64,000 bases of DNA from G963662605 sp963667005. GTDB lineage: Bacteria > Bacteroidota > Ignavibacteria > Ignavibacteriales > Ignavibacteriaceae. Of this stretch, positions 53,914-62,429 are shown piece after piece. The notes beneath the pieces are model-generated. The model made no database searches and was not told where the DNA came from. It saw only the letters and a program-made list of their open reading frames with translations. Both the position numbers and the translations under genes were made by a program. The stretch covers positions 2,542,001 to 2,606,000 of the forward strand of contig OY762937.1 in assembly GCA_963667005.1 (NCBI GenBank), given 5' to 3'. Each line of letters begins with the position of its first letter. Position 1 is the stretch's first letter.

Positions 53914-53984
53914 TCAAGAATAAGCTTTTGACTAAGTAGTATTTTAATTCTAAAATTTGTATTAATTTTACTGGTTATCTTATT

Positions 53985-54017
53985 AAATAATTCACTTATT
54001 TTTTAAGTGAATTATTT
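53985..54017 (+). terminator. Rho-independent terminator (14-bp perfect stem)
   Basis: AAATAATTCACTTA pairs with TAAGTGAATTATTT around a TTTTT loop and runs into further Ts. It probably ended the ancestral FecR/TPR-PDZ operon. It lies 44 bp before the moaA start. Confidence 0.8.
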
Positions 54018-54061
54018 TTTTGCCTAATTTGTTATGATGCTAAAAGAAGAATTGCGAAATT

Positions 54062-55030
54062 TTGGAAATTATTGACGAACACGGAAGAACATTCCGGACA
54101 TTACGATTAAGTTTGACGAACGCCTGCAATTTCAGGTGTGTGTACTGCGTTAATGGCGATACCAAAGGTGCGGCTGAGGCTGCGCCGTCTGCCGTTTCCA
54201 AATTGCATTATACCGAGCTGGCGGGACTTGTAAAACACCTTTCCGGCCTCCTTGATATAGAAACGGTACGCCTTACCGGAGGAGAACCCCTTTTATATCA
54301 TGATCTTATCCCATTGATCGAAGCCCTCAAAGCCAACGGCACGAAGAATATCAAAATGACGACGAATGCCTACATGCTTTCAAGGAAAGCATTGGAGCTT
54401 GCCGCTGCGGGTGTCAGGGATATTAATGTATCATTGGATGCGCTCCACCGTGATATCATGAAAGCTATTACAAAAGGCGATTATCTTAACTCCGTACTTG
54501 AGGGAATAGATGCCGCTATCAACTGCGGTATCAAGGTAAAATTAAACGCAGTTATTATGCGTGGTGTTAATGAAAACCAAATCCTTCCGCTTTTAGATTA
54601 TGCCATGCAAAAACAGGCAGGTCTGCGGTATCTCGAACTGATGCGCATGGGACATTTTTACTCCGGCAGGTTTGATGAATACTTCTTTCCACAGAACTCC
54701 ATACTTGAAATTATCAAAGCAAAGTATCCGGTACAAAGTGAAGCGGTACGGGGTCCTTCGGCAACGGCTAAAATGTGGACACTGGATAACGGATATCAAT
54801 TCGGTATTATCGCGAATGAGTCGGAACCTTTCTGCTCGGATTGCGACCGTCTGCGTCTGGATAATTCGGGTCACATTTACGGCTGCCTCAGCGAAGAAAA
54901 AAGCGAATACATAGCCGATATTGCTGATGACAAAGATGCACTGACCGCGAAATTAGTTGAAGCTTTAAAACACAAACAGCCATTGAAGTTCAAAGGTAGT
55001 CCGCTCACCATGATTTCAATCGGCGGGTAG
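54062..55030 (+). CDS. moaA: GTP 3',8-cyclase
   Basis: First enzyme of molybdopterin synthesis: radical SAM rearrangement of GTP to 3',8-cyclo-7,8-dihydro-GTP, used by MoaC to make cPMP. 322 residues. N-terminal cluster CNFRCVYC (Cys22, 26, 29), then VRLTGGEPLL. The C-terminal second cluster is CSDC followed by 13 residues and Cys, and the last residues are ISIGG, the Gly-Gly end needed by MoaA. The start is TTG 54062 with AAGAAGA upstream; no in-frame ATG occurs after the preceding stop at 54041. moaD and moaE follow; moaC is not in the window. Confidence 0.94.
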   Translation: MEIIDEHGRTFRTLRLSLTNACNFRCVYCVNGDTKGAAEAAPSAVSKLHYTELAGLVKHLSGLLDIETVRLTGGEPLLYHDLIPLIEALKANGTKNIKMTTNAYMLSRKALELAAAGVRDINVSLDALHRDIMKAITKGDYLNSVLEGIDAAINCGIKVKLNAVIMRGVNENQILPLLDYAMQKQAGLRYLELMRMGHFYSGRFDEYFFPQNSILEIIKAKYPVQSEAVRGPSATAKMWTLDNGYQFGIIANESEPFCSDCDRLRLDNSGHIYGCLSEEKSEYIADIADDKDALTAKLVEALKHKQPLKFKGSPLTMISIGG

Positions 55031-55041
55031 GCATAGACATT

Positions 55042-55284
55042 ATGAAAATTACTATTATCCCGTATGCGCAGGTTAAAGAGTATTTCCCGGCTCCGTTTGA
55101 ATATGAAGCTGAAGAGGGCAGTAAGGTTAAAGCGCTGCTTGAATCTTTATGTGCTGCAAAACCTGATGCAGAAAAAATTTTACGGCATTGCAGATTCGCA
55201 ATAGCCGAGAGTATTGTAAACAGTTCGGAATTAATAAAGGATAAAGACGTTGTCCATATCATCCCTCCGTCAAGCGGCGGTTGA
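55042..55284 (+). CDS. moaD: Molybdopterin synthase small subunit MoaD
   Basis: 80-residue ubiquitin-fold sulfur carrier. It ends in IPPSSGG, the Gly-Gly tail that is adenylated and thiocarboxylated (by MoeB), with family strands KITIIPYAQVKEYF and VVHIIPPSSGG. It starts 11 bp after moaA and overlaps moaE by 35 bp if the moaE TTG start is right. Works with MoaE to insert the dithiolene sulfurs into cPMP. Confidence 0.92.
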   Translation: MKITIIPYAQVKEYFPAPFEYEAEEGSKVKALLESLCAAKPDAEKILRHCRFAIAESIVNSSELIKDKDVVHIIPPSSGG

Positions 55285-55708
55285 GCTTTCCGGTATAACC
55301 GAGGAGCCGATTGATTTTAATGCAATATTAAAACCTGCACATGTTCCCGGTGCAGGGGGGATTGTTATGTTCAGCGGTGAAGTTCGTGATACGCATGCGA
55401 ATAAGCAGGTTGATCATTTACAGTATGAATCATACAAGGCATTGGCAGAAAAGATGATTCGCGAGATCGTTTCGGAAGCGATTGCCAAATGGGATTTACA
55501 TTATGCTGCCGCGATTCACCGCATCGGTAAGGTGGGAGTATCCGAGAGTGCGGTAGTTGTTGTAACGGCACATGCACATAGAGGGGAAGCATACGAAGCC
55601 AACCGGTTCATCATTGACCGCATTAAACACGACGTACCAATCTGGAAATGCGAACATTTCTCCGACGGCACCTACGAATGGGGCGGCGACTGCCATTGCC
55701 ACTCATAG
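55250..55708 (+). CDS. moaE: Molybdopterin synthase catalytic subunit MoaE
   Basis: 152 residues. Visible: ITEEPIDFNAILKPAHVPGAGG, FSGEVRD, HRIGKVGVSESAVVVVTAHAHRGEA, and IKHDVPIWKCEHFSDG with the catalytic Lys. The start is uncertain: the only in-frame start-like codon after a stop is TTG 55250 inside moaD, and the conserved part begins about 15 codons later. The overlap with moaD implies coupling. Molybdenum cofactor users are not in the window. Confidence 0.93.
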   Translation: MSISSLRQAAVELSGITEEPIDFNAILKPAHVPGAGGIVMFSGEVRDTHANKQVDHLQYESYKALAEKMIREIVSEAIAKWDLHYAAAIHRIGKVGVSESAVVVVTAHAHRGEAYEANRFIIDRIKHDVPIWKCEHFSDGTYEWGGDCHCHS

Positions 55709-55744
55709 CCGGGAATAGAACCACGCCTTCGGCGGGCAGGCGAG

Positions 55745-57283
55745 GATGACACGGATTTACGCAGATTATATATGGTAAAACAAGAATCAAATATTTTACA
55801 ATCATAGGCACGTAGTGACAATATCATTGTAGAATTGGAAGTCAATCCTGAATACTTATCAATCATAGTCACGTAGTGACGTTATAGCTGTAGCCGTGGA
55901 TTTTAATCCACGGTAGAGAAGTACAACACAATCAAAGTCCCGTAGGGACGATATAGAATTGTTCGTATGTTAATCCCAGAAATCTTGTTTTGGGATAAAA
56001 TTACAATTTGAATTTCATTTTGAATATCATTCTGCAATAATAATTCATAGTCACGTAGTGACATAATAGCTGTAGCCGTGGATTTCAATCCACGGATGAA
56101 TATCAAAAAATTTTCTAAGTCTCGTAGAGACGATATAGCTGTAGTCGTGGATTTTAATCCACGGAATAATACCAATAACACAATCAAAGTCCCGTAGGGA
56201 CGATATAGGGGGATACATGGCCAATACCTACACACAAATCTACATCCAATTCGTATTCGCAGTCGGCGACCGTGGTTCATTAATTCAGCCGGAATGGAAA
56301 GATGAATTATATAAATATATCACCAGCATAGTTCGTGAATGCGGACATACGTTGATTGCTATAAACGGCACACATAATCATATCCATATCCTGGTTAGGT
56401 ATATACCACGACAATCTCCGGCAGAATTTATGAAGGCGGTTAAGGCAGGTTCATCCAAATGGATCAATGAAAAGAGATTCACCAAAACAAGGTTTTCATG
56501 GCAAATAGGGTATGGGGCGTTTTCATATTCGGCGTCACATGTTGACCGGGTTGTACAATATATCGATAATCAGGAAGAGCATCACCGCAAGCGAACGTTT
56601 TTGGAAGAATATGAAATGTTTTTGAAATTGTACAAGATACCGTATGAACGGCCATATGTGTTTGTAGATGTGGAGTAATCATCTATGTCGTCCCTACGGG
56701 ACTCCGGGGTGTTGGTGTTCGTTATACCGTGGATTAAAATCCACGGCTGCACATATGTCGTCACTATGTGACGAGGAAGTGGCATTCACGGCTACAAATA
56801 TATAGTCGCTACGCGACTCTGATTTGTTGTTGATTGCTTGTACATCAAGATAAATGCATTGTTGTAAATCCGCTCGCATTTTTGAACTCGTCCGGCCAAT
56901 GTGTCGTCCCTACGGGACTTTGGGGTGTTGGTGTTCGTTATACCGTGGATTGAAATCCACGGCTACAAATATGTCGTCGCTCTGCGACGCGGGATCGGTA
57001 TCCACGGCTACACACTTGCCCGCCTTCTTTTGGTGTTCAGGCGGGTATGTCGTCACTACGTGACGAGGACCTAGCATCTTAGGCTAAAGTGGTATCGTCG
57101 ATACGGGACTCTAATTTGTTATGGCATGTGTCGTCCCTACGGGACTCCGGGGTGTTGGTGTCCGTTATACCGTGGATTGAAATCCACGGCTACAAATATT
57201 TCGTCACTACGTGACGATTACTAAATAATATGATCCAGCTTTGAATTATCTAAAAATATTAATCCGTGAGTATCCGTGTCATC
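55745..57283. repeat. REP/RAYT island: hairpin arrays flanking a Y1 transposase
   Basis: Non-coding DNA around the transposase is packed with two hairpin types. Type 1 is GTC-NN-GTA-NN-GAC (13 bp). Left of the gene: 55868, 55937, 56050, 56119, 56189, plus a degenerate copy near 55808. Right of the gene, in inverse orientation: 56690, 56760, 56805, 56906, 56976, 57052, 57133, 57203, plus a degenerate copy at 57097. Type 2 is the 20-bp palindrome CCGTGGATTNNAATCCACGG (55894, 56076, 56145; right 56727, 56943, 57170). On the right, three about 86-bp direct repeats (56687-56772, 56903-56988, 57130-57215) join both types. GATGACACGGAT bounds the region as an inverted pair (55745-55756, 57272-57283). 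Confidence 0.9.
56217..56678 (+). CDS. IS200-type Y1 transposase (RAYT candidate)
   Basis: 153 residues, HUH single-strand DNA endonuclease. The HUH motif is HNHIHIL with His55 and His57; the nucleophilic Tyr is most likely Tyr115 in RVVQYIDNQEEHH, and QIGYGAFSYSASHVDRV is typical of the family. The frame is intact, so it may be active. It lies at the centre of head-to-head hairpin arrays, the arrangement of REP-associated tyrosine transposases, rather than with the two bounding hairpins and tnpB of an IS605 element. RBS AGGGGG precedes ATG 56217; a type 1 hairpin ends 15 bp upstream of it. Confidence 0.9.
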   Translation: MANTYTQIYIQFVFAVGDRGSLIQPEWKDELYKYITSIVRECGHTLIAINGTHNHIHILVRYIPRQSPAEFMKAVKAGSSKWINEKRFTKTRFSWQIGYGAFSYSASHVDRVVQYIDNQEEHHRKRTFLEEYEMFLKLYKIPYERPYVFVDVE

Positions 57284-57307
57284 AGTGTCATCCGCGTTCT
57301 ATTGAGA

Positions 57308-57925
57308 TTACCGGACAAAGGCGATATAGAGCCCGACACCAATCATCAGCACACCGGATATATAATTAATCCGTTTTTGGGCGGCGGCACTGCCGATCAA
57401 TTTGCCTGTCAGGGTAGCTAAATAACAGTACGTTCCCAGTACAAGAAATGACACACCGATAACAATACTGATCATCAGCAGGGCTTCTACGATATGTACA
57501 TCTTTTACATTAATGATAGTCGGTACGACGCTCGCGTAAAATAAAATCGGCTTTGGATTGCTCATGGTCACCATGAATCCGCTTGCGAATGTTTTATAGG
57601 CGTCGTTGGGATTTTTTGATGCTTCGCTTTTCAGTTCGGATGCTTTAGCGAAAAAGTATTTCACTCCGAGATAAACGAGATACAATCCTCCGGCAATCCG
57701 GATGATAAAAAACAGATTTCCCGCGAATGATGAAATTGTTGACATGCCGAGCAAGGCGAGTGTGAGAAAGCAAACATCGCCGATAGCCAAACCGGCAATG
57801 ACATATAATGAGGATACAAATCCGTCGGATATAGCTTTTGAAACTGAAGCAACAACACCGGGACCGGGACTAACGGCCAGTATCAGAATCCCAAAAGCAA
57901 ACGCGGCAAGTAAATTATAATTCAT
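57308..57925 (-). CDS. LysE/RhtB family amino-acid exporter
   Basis: 205 residues with about six transmembrane segments. N-terminal AFAFGILILAVSPGPGVVA carries the SPGPG signature, and SGFMVTMSNPKPILFY is the second conserved region (MSNPK). The family exports amino acids and related metabolites; the substrate cannot be told. It is 21 bp downstream of the VIT1-like gene on the same strand. Confidence 0.9.
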   Translation of the reverse strand: MNYNLLAAFAFGILILAVSPGPGVVASVSKAISDGFVSSLYVIAGLAIGDVCFLTLALLGMSTISSFAGNLFFIIRIAGGLYLVYLGVKYFFAKASELKSEASKNPNDAYKTFASGFMVTMSNPKPILFYASVVPTIINVKDVHIVEALLMISIVIGVSFLVLGTYCYLATLTGKLIGSAAAQKRINYISGVLMIGVGLYIAFVR

Positions 57926-57946
57926 ATAGCGGTATCAGTATAAACA

Positions 57947-58639
57947 TTAATTAAAAAGATGCGCAATAAAAAAGGCTGCTGCGGCAGCAAGCACTCCGAT
58001 AGCCGTTGTCTTTATGGCTCCCTTCAAAGGAGGCTGTCCGGTCATACTGCTTTTAAAATAGCCGAACACCATTAGGAAAATGACCGTAATGATTGAAGAG
58101 TAGAGAAGTCCCTCATGTGGGACGGCTGTAAACATATAGGCGGTCAAAGGTACAATGCCTCCGGCGATATATGAAAGCCCGATGTTACGTGCGCTCTGTG
58201 CGGCGCGTTTAGCATCAGGCTTTTCCAGCCCGAGTTCAAACCGCATCATGAAGTCAACCCATTTGTCGTCATTTTGTGAGAGTTCTTCGGCGACGATATT
58301 CTGTGCCTGTTTTGAAAGTCCGTATTCGGCAAATATTTCACGCACTTCTTTTTTTTCAGTTTCGTAAAACTCTTTTATCTCCCTGTATTCGCGCTGCAAT
58401 TCGGAATTGTAATGCTCAATCTCAGTCTTACCTGAAAGATATCCGCCTAAGCCCATAGCGATAGAACCCGCGATAATTTCCGCGAGGCCGGCGGTGATGA
58501 TAATACCATTGCTTGAAACTGCGCCGCTGAGTCCGGCCGCAAGTGCAAAGGGGACAGTCAACCCGTCCGCGAGACCGATAATAATATCTTTCAGTATTTC
58601 AGATTGCTGGAAGTGCTTTTCTATATGTGTTTTTTTCAT
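57947..58639 (-). CDS. VIT1/CCC1-type metal transporter
   Basis: 230 residues from ATG 58639; the 22 upstream codons of the longer frame lack family resemblance. Five hydrophobic segments. ILKDIIIGLADGLTVPFALAAGLSGA near residue 15 and GSIAMGLGGYLSGKTEIEHY near 60 are characteristic; a long acidic/basic cytoplasmic helix (about 75-140, EREYREIKEFYETEKKE-like) is the metal-binding insertion of VIT1-type carriers. Known members move Fe2+/Mn2+ out of the cytoplasm. Paired with the LysE-type gene. Confidence 0.88.
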   Translation of the reverse strand: MKKTHIEKHFQQSEILKDIIIGLADGLTVPFALAAGLSGAVSSNGIIITAGLAEIIAGSIAMGLGGYLSGKTEIEHYNSELQREYREIKEFYETEKKEVREIFAEYGLSKQAQNIVAEELSQNDDKWVDFMMRFELGLEKPDAKRAAQSARNIGLSYIAGGIVPLTAYMFTAVPHEGLLYSSIITVIFLMVFGYFKSSMTGQPPLKGAIKTTAIGVLAAAAAFFIAHLFN

Positions 58640-58861
58640 GTCTAGTACCTTACAAAGAGTCCATTTCGTAGAAATATAACAAATCACCTGATGTAACTTA
58701 ATCATTTTGAAGGGATGAATGAATTTACCGCAGGGAGCATAAATTTTTTTCGTGGAAATAAATAATTCATCGAATCATGTAAGGTTCGTATGTTTGTAGC
58801 GTCGTTTTACGATTTCGGTATTAAATTTATTTTTTTTCGAATAACTCAAACACTTACAGAT

Positions 58862-59281
58862 ATGAACAATAAGCTCCGGATTATTACGATTGTGCTGCTG
58901 ATATTTCTCAGCATATCTGCATTCTTTGGCGGTATTTTATTTCTCATCGCTCCAGATGGCGCATTGCTGCAGATAAGTCCCAAACTTTTAGCAGGTTCAA
59001 TTTTCAAAGATTATTTTTATCCGGGAGTGATATTACTTGTGGCAAATGGTATCATTCCGGTATTCATCGCACTTACTGCAATCCGCAAGCATAAATACTA
59101 TCCTGTCCTTTGCATCGCTCAGGGTGTTATTCTGGTTATCTGGATAACGGTTGAAGCGTTGATAATAAAACAAATTCAATTCCTTCAACTGATCTATAAC
59201 TTTATGGGAATATATTTCATCGTAGCTGGAATAACATTATACGATAAATTGAAAAACGCACATGAACGAGAAACGAAATAA
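58862..59281 (+). CDS. Small four-helix membrane protein, unknown
   Basis: 139 residues from ATG 58862; the first 24 codons of the longer frame are less likely. Four hydrophobic segments at about 7-28, 50-70, 78-97 and 104-124. Not assigned to a family by eye. It ends 20 bp inside the following MFS gene, so the two are likely co-translated and the protein may be an accessory of that exporter. Confidence 0.65.
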   Translation: MNNKLRIITIVLLIFLSISAFFGGILFLIAPDGALLQISPKLLAGSIFKDYFYPGVILLVANGIIPVFIALTAIRKHKYYPVLCIAQGVILVIWITVEALIIKQIQFLQLIYNFMGIYFIVAGITLYDKLKNAHERETK

Positions 59282-60644
59282 ACTGTTTTTATTGATATTG
59301 ATAAGTATCAGCTCCATGACGACCCCGTTTATGGGCTCATCGGTCAATCTCGCACTTCCTTCAATCGGCAAAGAATTCGGCATGAACGCCATTACTCTCG
59401 GCTGGGTGGCGACGTCATTTTTACTTTCAACAGCAGCGGTTCTTTTACCCATCGGTAGGCTCGCGGACATATTCGGTAGAACTAAACTATATAAGTCGGG
59501 CATGCTGATTTACACAGCGACTTCATTTTTAAGCGGACTTGCACCAACCGGTGAAATGCTCATTGTCATCCGCGTAATTCAGGGCATAGGTGCGGCAATG
59601 TTATTCAGCACATCTACGGCAATTCTGGTCTCGGCATTTCCATTGGCGGAGCGGGGAAAAGTACTTGGGTTCAATGTGGCTGCGGTGTATACCGGATTGT
59701 CTGCCGGACCCTTTTTCGGCGGTATGATCACGCAGCATCTCGGATGGCGGGCGTTGTTCCACATTAACGGCGCTATCGGTTTGTTCGTGTTGATACTTAT
59801 CTCATTCTTACTTAAATCCGAGTGGGCAGAAGCGAGCGGTGAAAAATTTGATTACCTCGGTTCGGTAGTGTATGCAGCTGCACTCATCGCGCTGATGTAT
59901 GGGTTTTCAATATTACCCGGCACGGTTGGATTTATTCTGGTCGTCGCCGGACTTATCGGTTTTACATATTTTGTCGCGTATGAATCCAAACTGACTGCGC
60001 CGATATTGAATATTGAACTTTTGAAAACCAACCGGACTTTTGCATTCTCAAATCTTGCCGCTTTGATAAATTACGCAGCGACAACGGCAGTCGGATTTCT
60101 CTTGAGCTTTTACCTGCAATATATAAAAGGACTAACTCCACAGGCTGCCGGATTTATCCTTGTTTCCCAGCCTATCATCATGGCAATTTTTTCCCCGGTC
60201 GCGGGAAAGCTTTCGGATAAGCGAGAGCCGCAGCTTATTGCCACCGTCGGTATGACACTCACTACGATAGGGTTATTTTTTCTCATATTCATTAATGCCG
60301 GCACAAGTTTTACATACATTGTAATAAGCCTGTTCGTGCTCGGTTTAGGATACGGACTTTTTTCCTCACCGAATACGAACGCGGTGATGAGTTCCGTTGA
60401 AAAAAGGTATCTGGGAATATCCTCATCAACGCTTTCCACTATGCGGCTTTCAGGGCAAATGCTCAGTATGGGATTTGCGATGTTGATTTTTTCCGTGGTT
60501 ATCGGGCAGGTTAAAATCAGCCAGAGCAACCATGATGCACTTTTATTGAGCATCAGGATCGCTTTTGTATTATTCACGCTTATGTGTTTCGGCGGCATAT
60601 TTGCTTCTCATTCAAGAGGCAAGTTGAGCAGGGAACGAAAATAA
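59262..60644 (+). CDS. MFS exporter, DHA2 (EmrB/QacA) type
   Basis: 460 residues with about 14 membrane segments. N-terminal MTTPFMGSSVNLALPSIGKEF and GWVATSFLLSTAAVLLPIGRLADIFGR (motif A), then RVIQGIGAAMLFSTSTAI and GLSAGPFFGGMITQHLGWR (motif C), are typical of drug:H+ antiporters of the DHA2 group. The substrate is not predictable. The start overlaps the small membrane protein gene by 20 bp. Confidence 0.88.
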   Translation: MNEKRNKLFLLILISISSMTTPFMGSSVNLALPSIGKEFGMNAITLGWVATSFLLSTAAVLLPIGRLADIFGRTKLYKSGMLIYTATSFLSGLAPTGEMLIVIRVIQGIGAAMLFSTSTAILVSAFPLAERGKVLGFNVAAVYTGLSAGPFFGGMITQHLGWRALFHINGAIGLFVLILISFLLKSEWAEASGEKFDYLGSVVYAAALIALMYGFSILPGTVGFILVVAGLIGFTYFVAYESKLTAPILNIELLKTNRTFAFSNLAALINYAATTAVGFLLSFYLQYIKGLTPQAAGFILVSQPIIMAIFSPVAGKLSDKREPQLIATVGMTLTTIGLFFLIFINAGTSFTYIVISLFVLGLGYGLFSSPNTNAVMSSVEKRYLGISSSTLSTMRLSGQMLSMGFAMLIFSVVIGQVKISQSNHDALLLSIRIAFVLFTLMCFGGIFASHSRGKLSRERK

Positions 60645-60735
60645 ATTACACGTATTTTATGAATAATGCGTTTTTTTGCCGATTTTTAATGTTGTGTTTT
60701 TAATTTTTATTCCGAGTGACAAAAAGAGGTTTTGC

Positions 60736-62406
60736 ATGTCTGAAATTGATAAAGTTCAAGAAGAATATAAAAAGTGGGAAGAAGAATCATATAAGAAATC
60801 AACAGAGAAGAATCCGGAACGCCAAAAGGAGTTCACCACGGTTTCTTTTTCTCCCGTAAAGCCGCTCTATACACCCTTAGATGCCACAGCTGACGCTTAT
60901 AACGAAAAGGTCGGCTTCCCGGGTGAATATCCATATACAAGAGGCGTACAGCCAACCATGTATCGTGGTAAATTCTGGACGATGAGACAGTATGCCGGAT
61001 TCGGCACTGCAAAAGAATCCAACGAGCGCTACCGCTATCTGCTTTCACAGGGACAGGCCGGACTCTCAGTCGCATTCGATCTGCCGACACAGATCGGTTA
61101 CGATAGCGACGATCCGATTGCCGAGGGTGAAGTCGGAAAAGTCGGTGTGGCAATTGATACACTCGCCGATATGGAAATTCTTTTCAAAGATATTCCACTT
61201 GATAAAGTATCAACCTCAATGACCATCAACGCACCTGCTTCAGTTCTACTCGCGTTATATATCGCGGTAGGTGAGAACCAGGGTGTTACAAAAGATAAAC
61301 TGAGCGGTACAATTCAGAATGACATTCTGAAAGAATATATCGCCCGCGGCACGTATATTTATCCGACAAAACCATCCATGCGCCTTATCACGAATATTTT
61401 TGAATACTGCTCAAAGGAAGTCCCGAAATGGAATACCATTTCAATTTCCGGATATCATATTCGTGAAGCAGGTTCAACGGCAGCACAGGAAGTCGGTTTT
61501 ACCATCGCTGATGGTATCGCTTATGTGCAAGCCGCAATTGACGCGGGCCTTGATGTAGATAAGTTTGCAGGAAGGTTATCATTCTTCTTTAACGCGCATA
61601 ACGATTTACTCGAGGAAGTTGCAAAATTCCGCGCAGCTAGACGCTTGTGGGCAAAAATTATGAAAGACCGTTTCAAAGCAAAGAGTCCGCGTTCATGGAT
61701 GCTTCGCTTCCACACGCAGACAGCAGGGTCAACTCTTACTGCACAGCAGGTAGATAATAATATCGTTCGTGTAACGATTCAAACACTTGCTGCTGTTCTT
61801 GGCGGCACACAGAGCCTTCATACAAATTCAAAAGATGAAGCTTTGGCACTGCCGACTGAAGATGCCGTACGCATTGCGTTGAGGACACAGCAGATCGCAG
61901 CATATGAAAGCGGAGTTACGAACACCATAGATCCGCTCGCAGGTTCTTATTACATAGAGGCTATGACTGATAAAATTGAAGCGGAAGCAATGGCATACAT
62001 CGAGAAGATTGATGCTTTGGGCGGAGCCGCTGCAGCCATTGAGACAGGATTCCAGCAAGGTGAAATCCAAAAGGCTGCTTACCGCTACGAAAAAGAAGTT
62101 GAGTCAAAAGAGCGCATCATCGTCGGCGTGAATAAATTCCAGACCGAAGAACCGCCTCATACTGATTTGTTAAGAATTGACCAGCGTGTTCAGGATGAAC
62201 AGGTTGCGTTTCTGAAGAGCGTAAAGAGTGGAAGAAGTCAGGATGAAGTGAAGGCGAAATTACTGGCATTGAAAGCCGCGGCGCAGGGAGACGCAAATCT
62301 TATGCCGTATATCGTTGACGCGGTAAAAGTATATGCAAGTATCGGCGAAATCTGTAACGTTATGCGTGAAGTATTCGGCGAGTACAAAGAGACCGTATTT
62401 ATTTAA
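60736..62406 (+). CDS. Methylmalonyl-CoA mutase, catalytic (large) subunit without B12 domain
   Basis: 556 residues from ATG 60736, preceded by AAGAGG; the extra 20 upstream codons are not typical. The adenosylcobalamin-dependent mutase interconverts methylmalonyl-CoA and succinyl-CoA. Visible: PYTRGVQPTMYRGKFWTMRQ near residue 65, GLSVAFDLPTQIGYDSD, ISGYHIREAGSTAAQE, RFHTQTAGSTLTAQQ, GGTQSLHTNSKDEALALPTE. It stops about 130 residues short of the usual B12-binding module, which must be a separate gene not in this window. The epimerase follows at 23 bp; the adenosyltransferase is at 38.5 kb. Confidence 0.92.
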   Translation: MSEIDKVQEEYKKWEEESYKKSTEKNPERQKEFTTVSFSPVKPLYTPLDATADAYNEKVGFPGEYPYTRGVQPTMYRGKFWTMRQYAGFGTAKESNERYRYLLSQGQAGLSVAFDLPTQIGYDSDDPIAEGEVGKVGVAIDTLADMEILFKDIPLDKVSTSMTINAPASVLLALYIAVGENQGVTKDKLSGTIQNDILKEYIARGTYIYPTKPSMRLITNIFEYCSKEVPKWNTISISGYHIREAGSTAAQEVGFTIADGIAYVQAAIDAGLDVDKFAGRLSFFFNAHNDLLEEVAKFRAARRLWAKIMKDRFKAKSPRSWMLRFHTQTAGSTLTAQQVDNNIVRVTIQTLAAVLGGTQSLHTNSKDEALALPTEDAVRIALRTQQIAAYESGVTNTIDPLAGSYYIEAMTDKIEAEAMAYIEKIDALGGAAAAIETGFQQGEIQKAAYRYEKEVESKERIIVGVNKFQTEEPPHTDLLRIDQRVQDEQVAFLKSVKSGRSQDEVKAKLLALKAAAQGDANLMPYIVDAVKVYASIGEICNVMREVFGEYKETVFI

Positions 62407-62429
62407 TGAATTGAAAAACAGAGACATAC

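Noticed and set aside
55709..55806. Terminator or gene after moaE
   Set aside because: Only partial GC-rich repeats (CGCCTTCGGCG) and the common GATGACACGGAT word are seen; there is no stem with a T run and no ORF.
55807..57215. CRISPR array
   Set aside because: Repeats are palindromes of two kinds with irregular spacing, in opposite orientations on either side of a transposase, and no cas genes are present.
60110..60598. 162-codon minus-strand frame inside the MFS gene
   Set aside because: Antisense to conserved membrane segments of the exporter; a shadow of its codon use.
60645..60735. Cobalamin riboswitch before the mutase gene
   Set aside because: The 91-bp leader is too short and lacks a B12-box-like sequence; the adenosyltransferase gene overlaps its upstream neighbour and has no leader at all.
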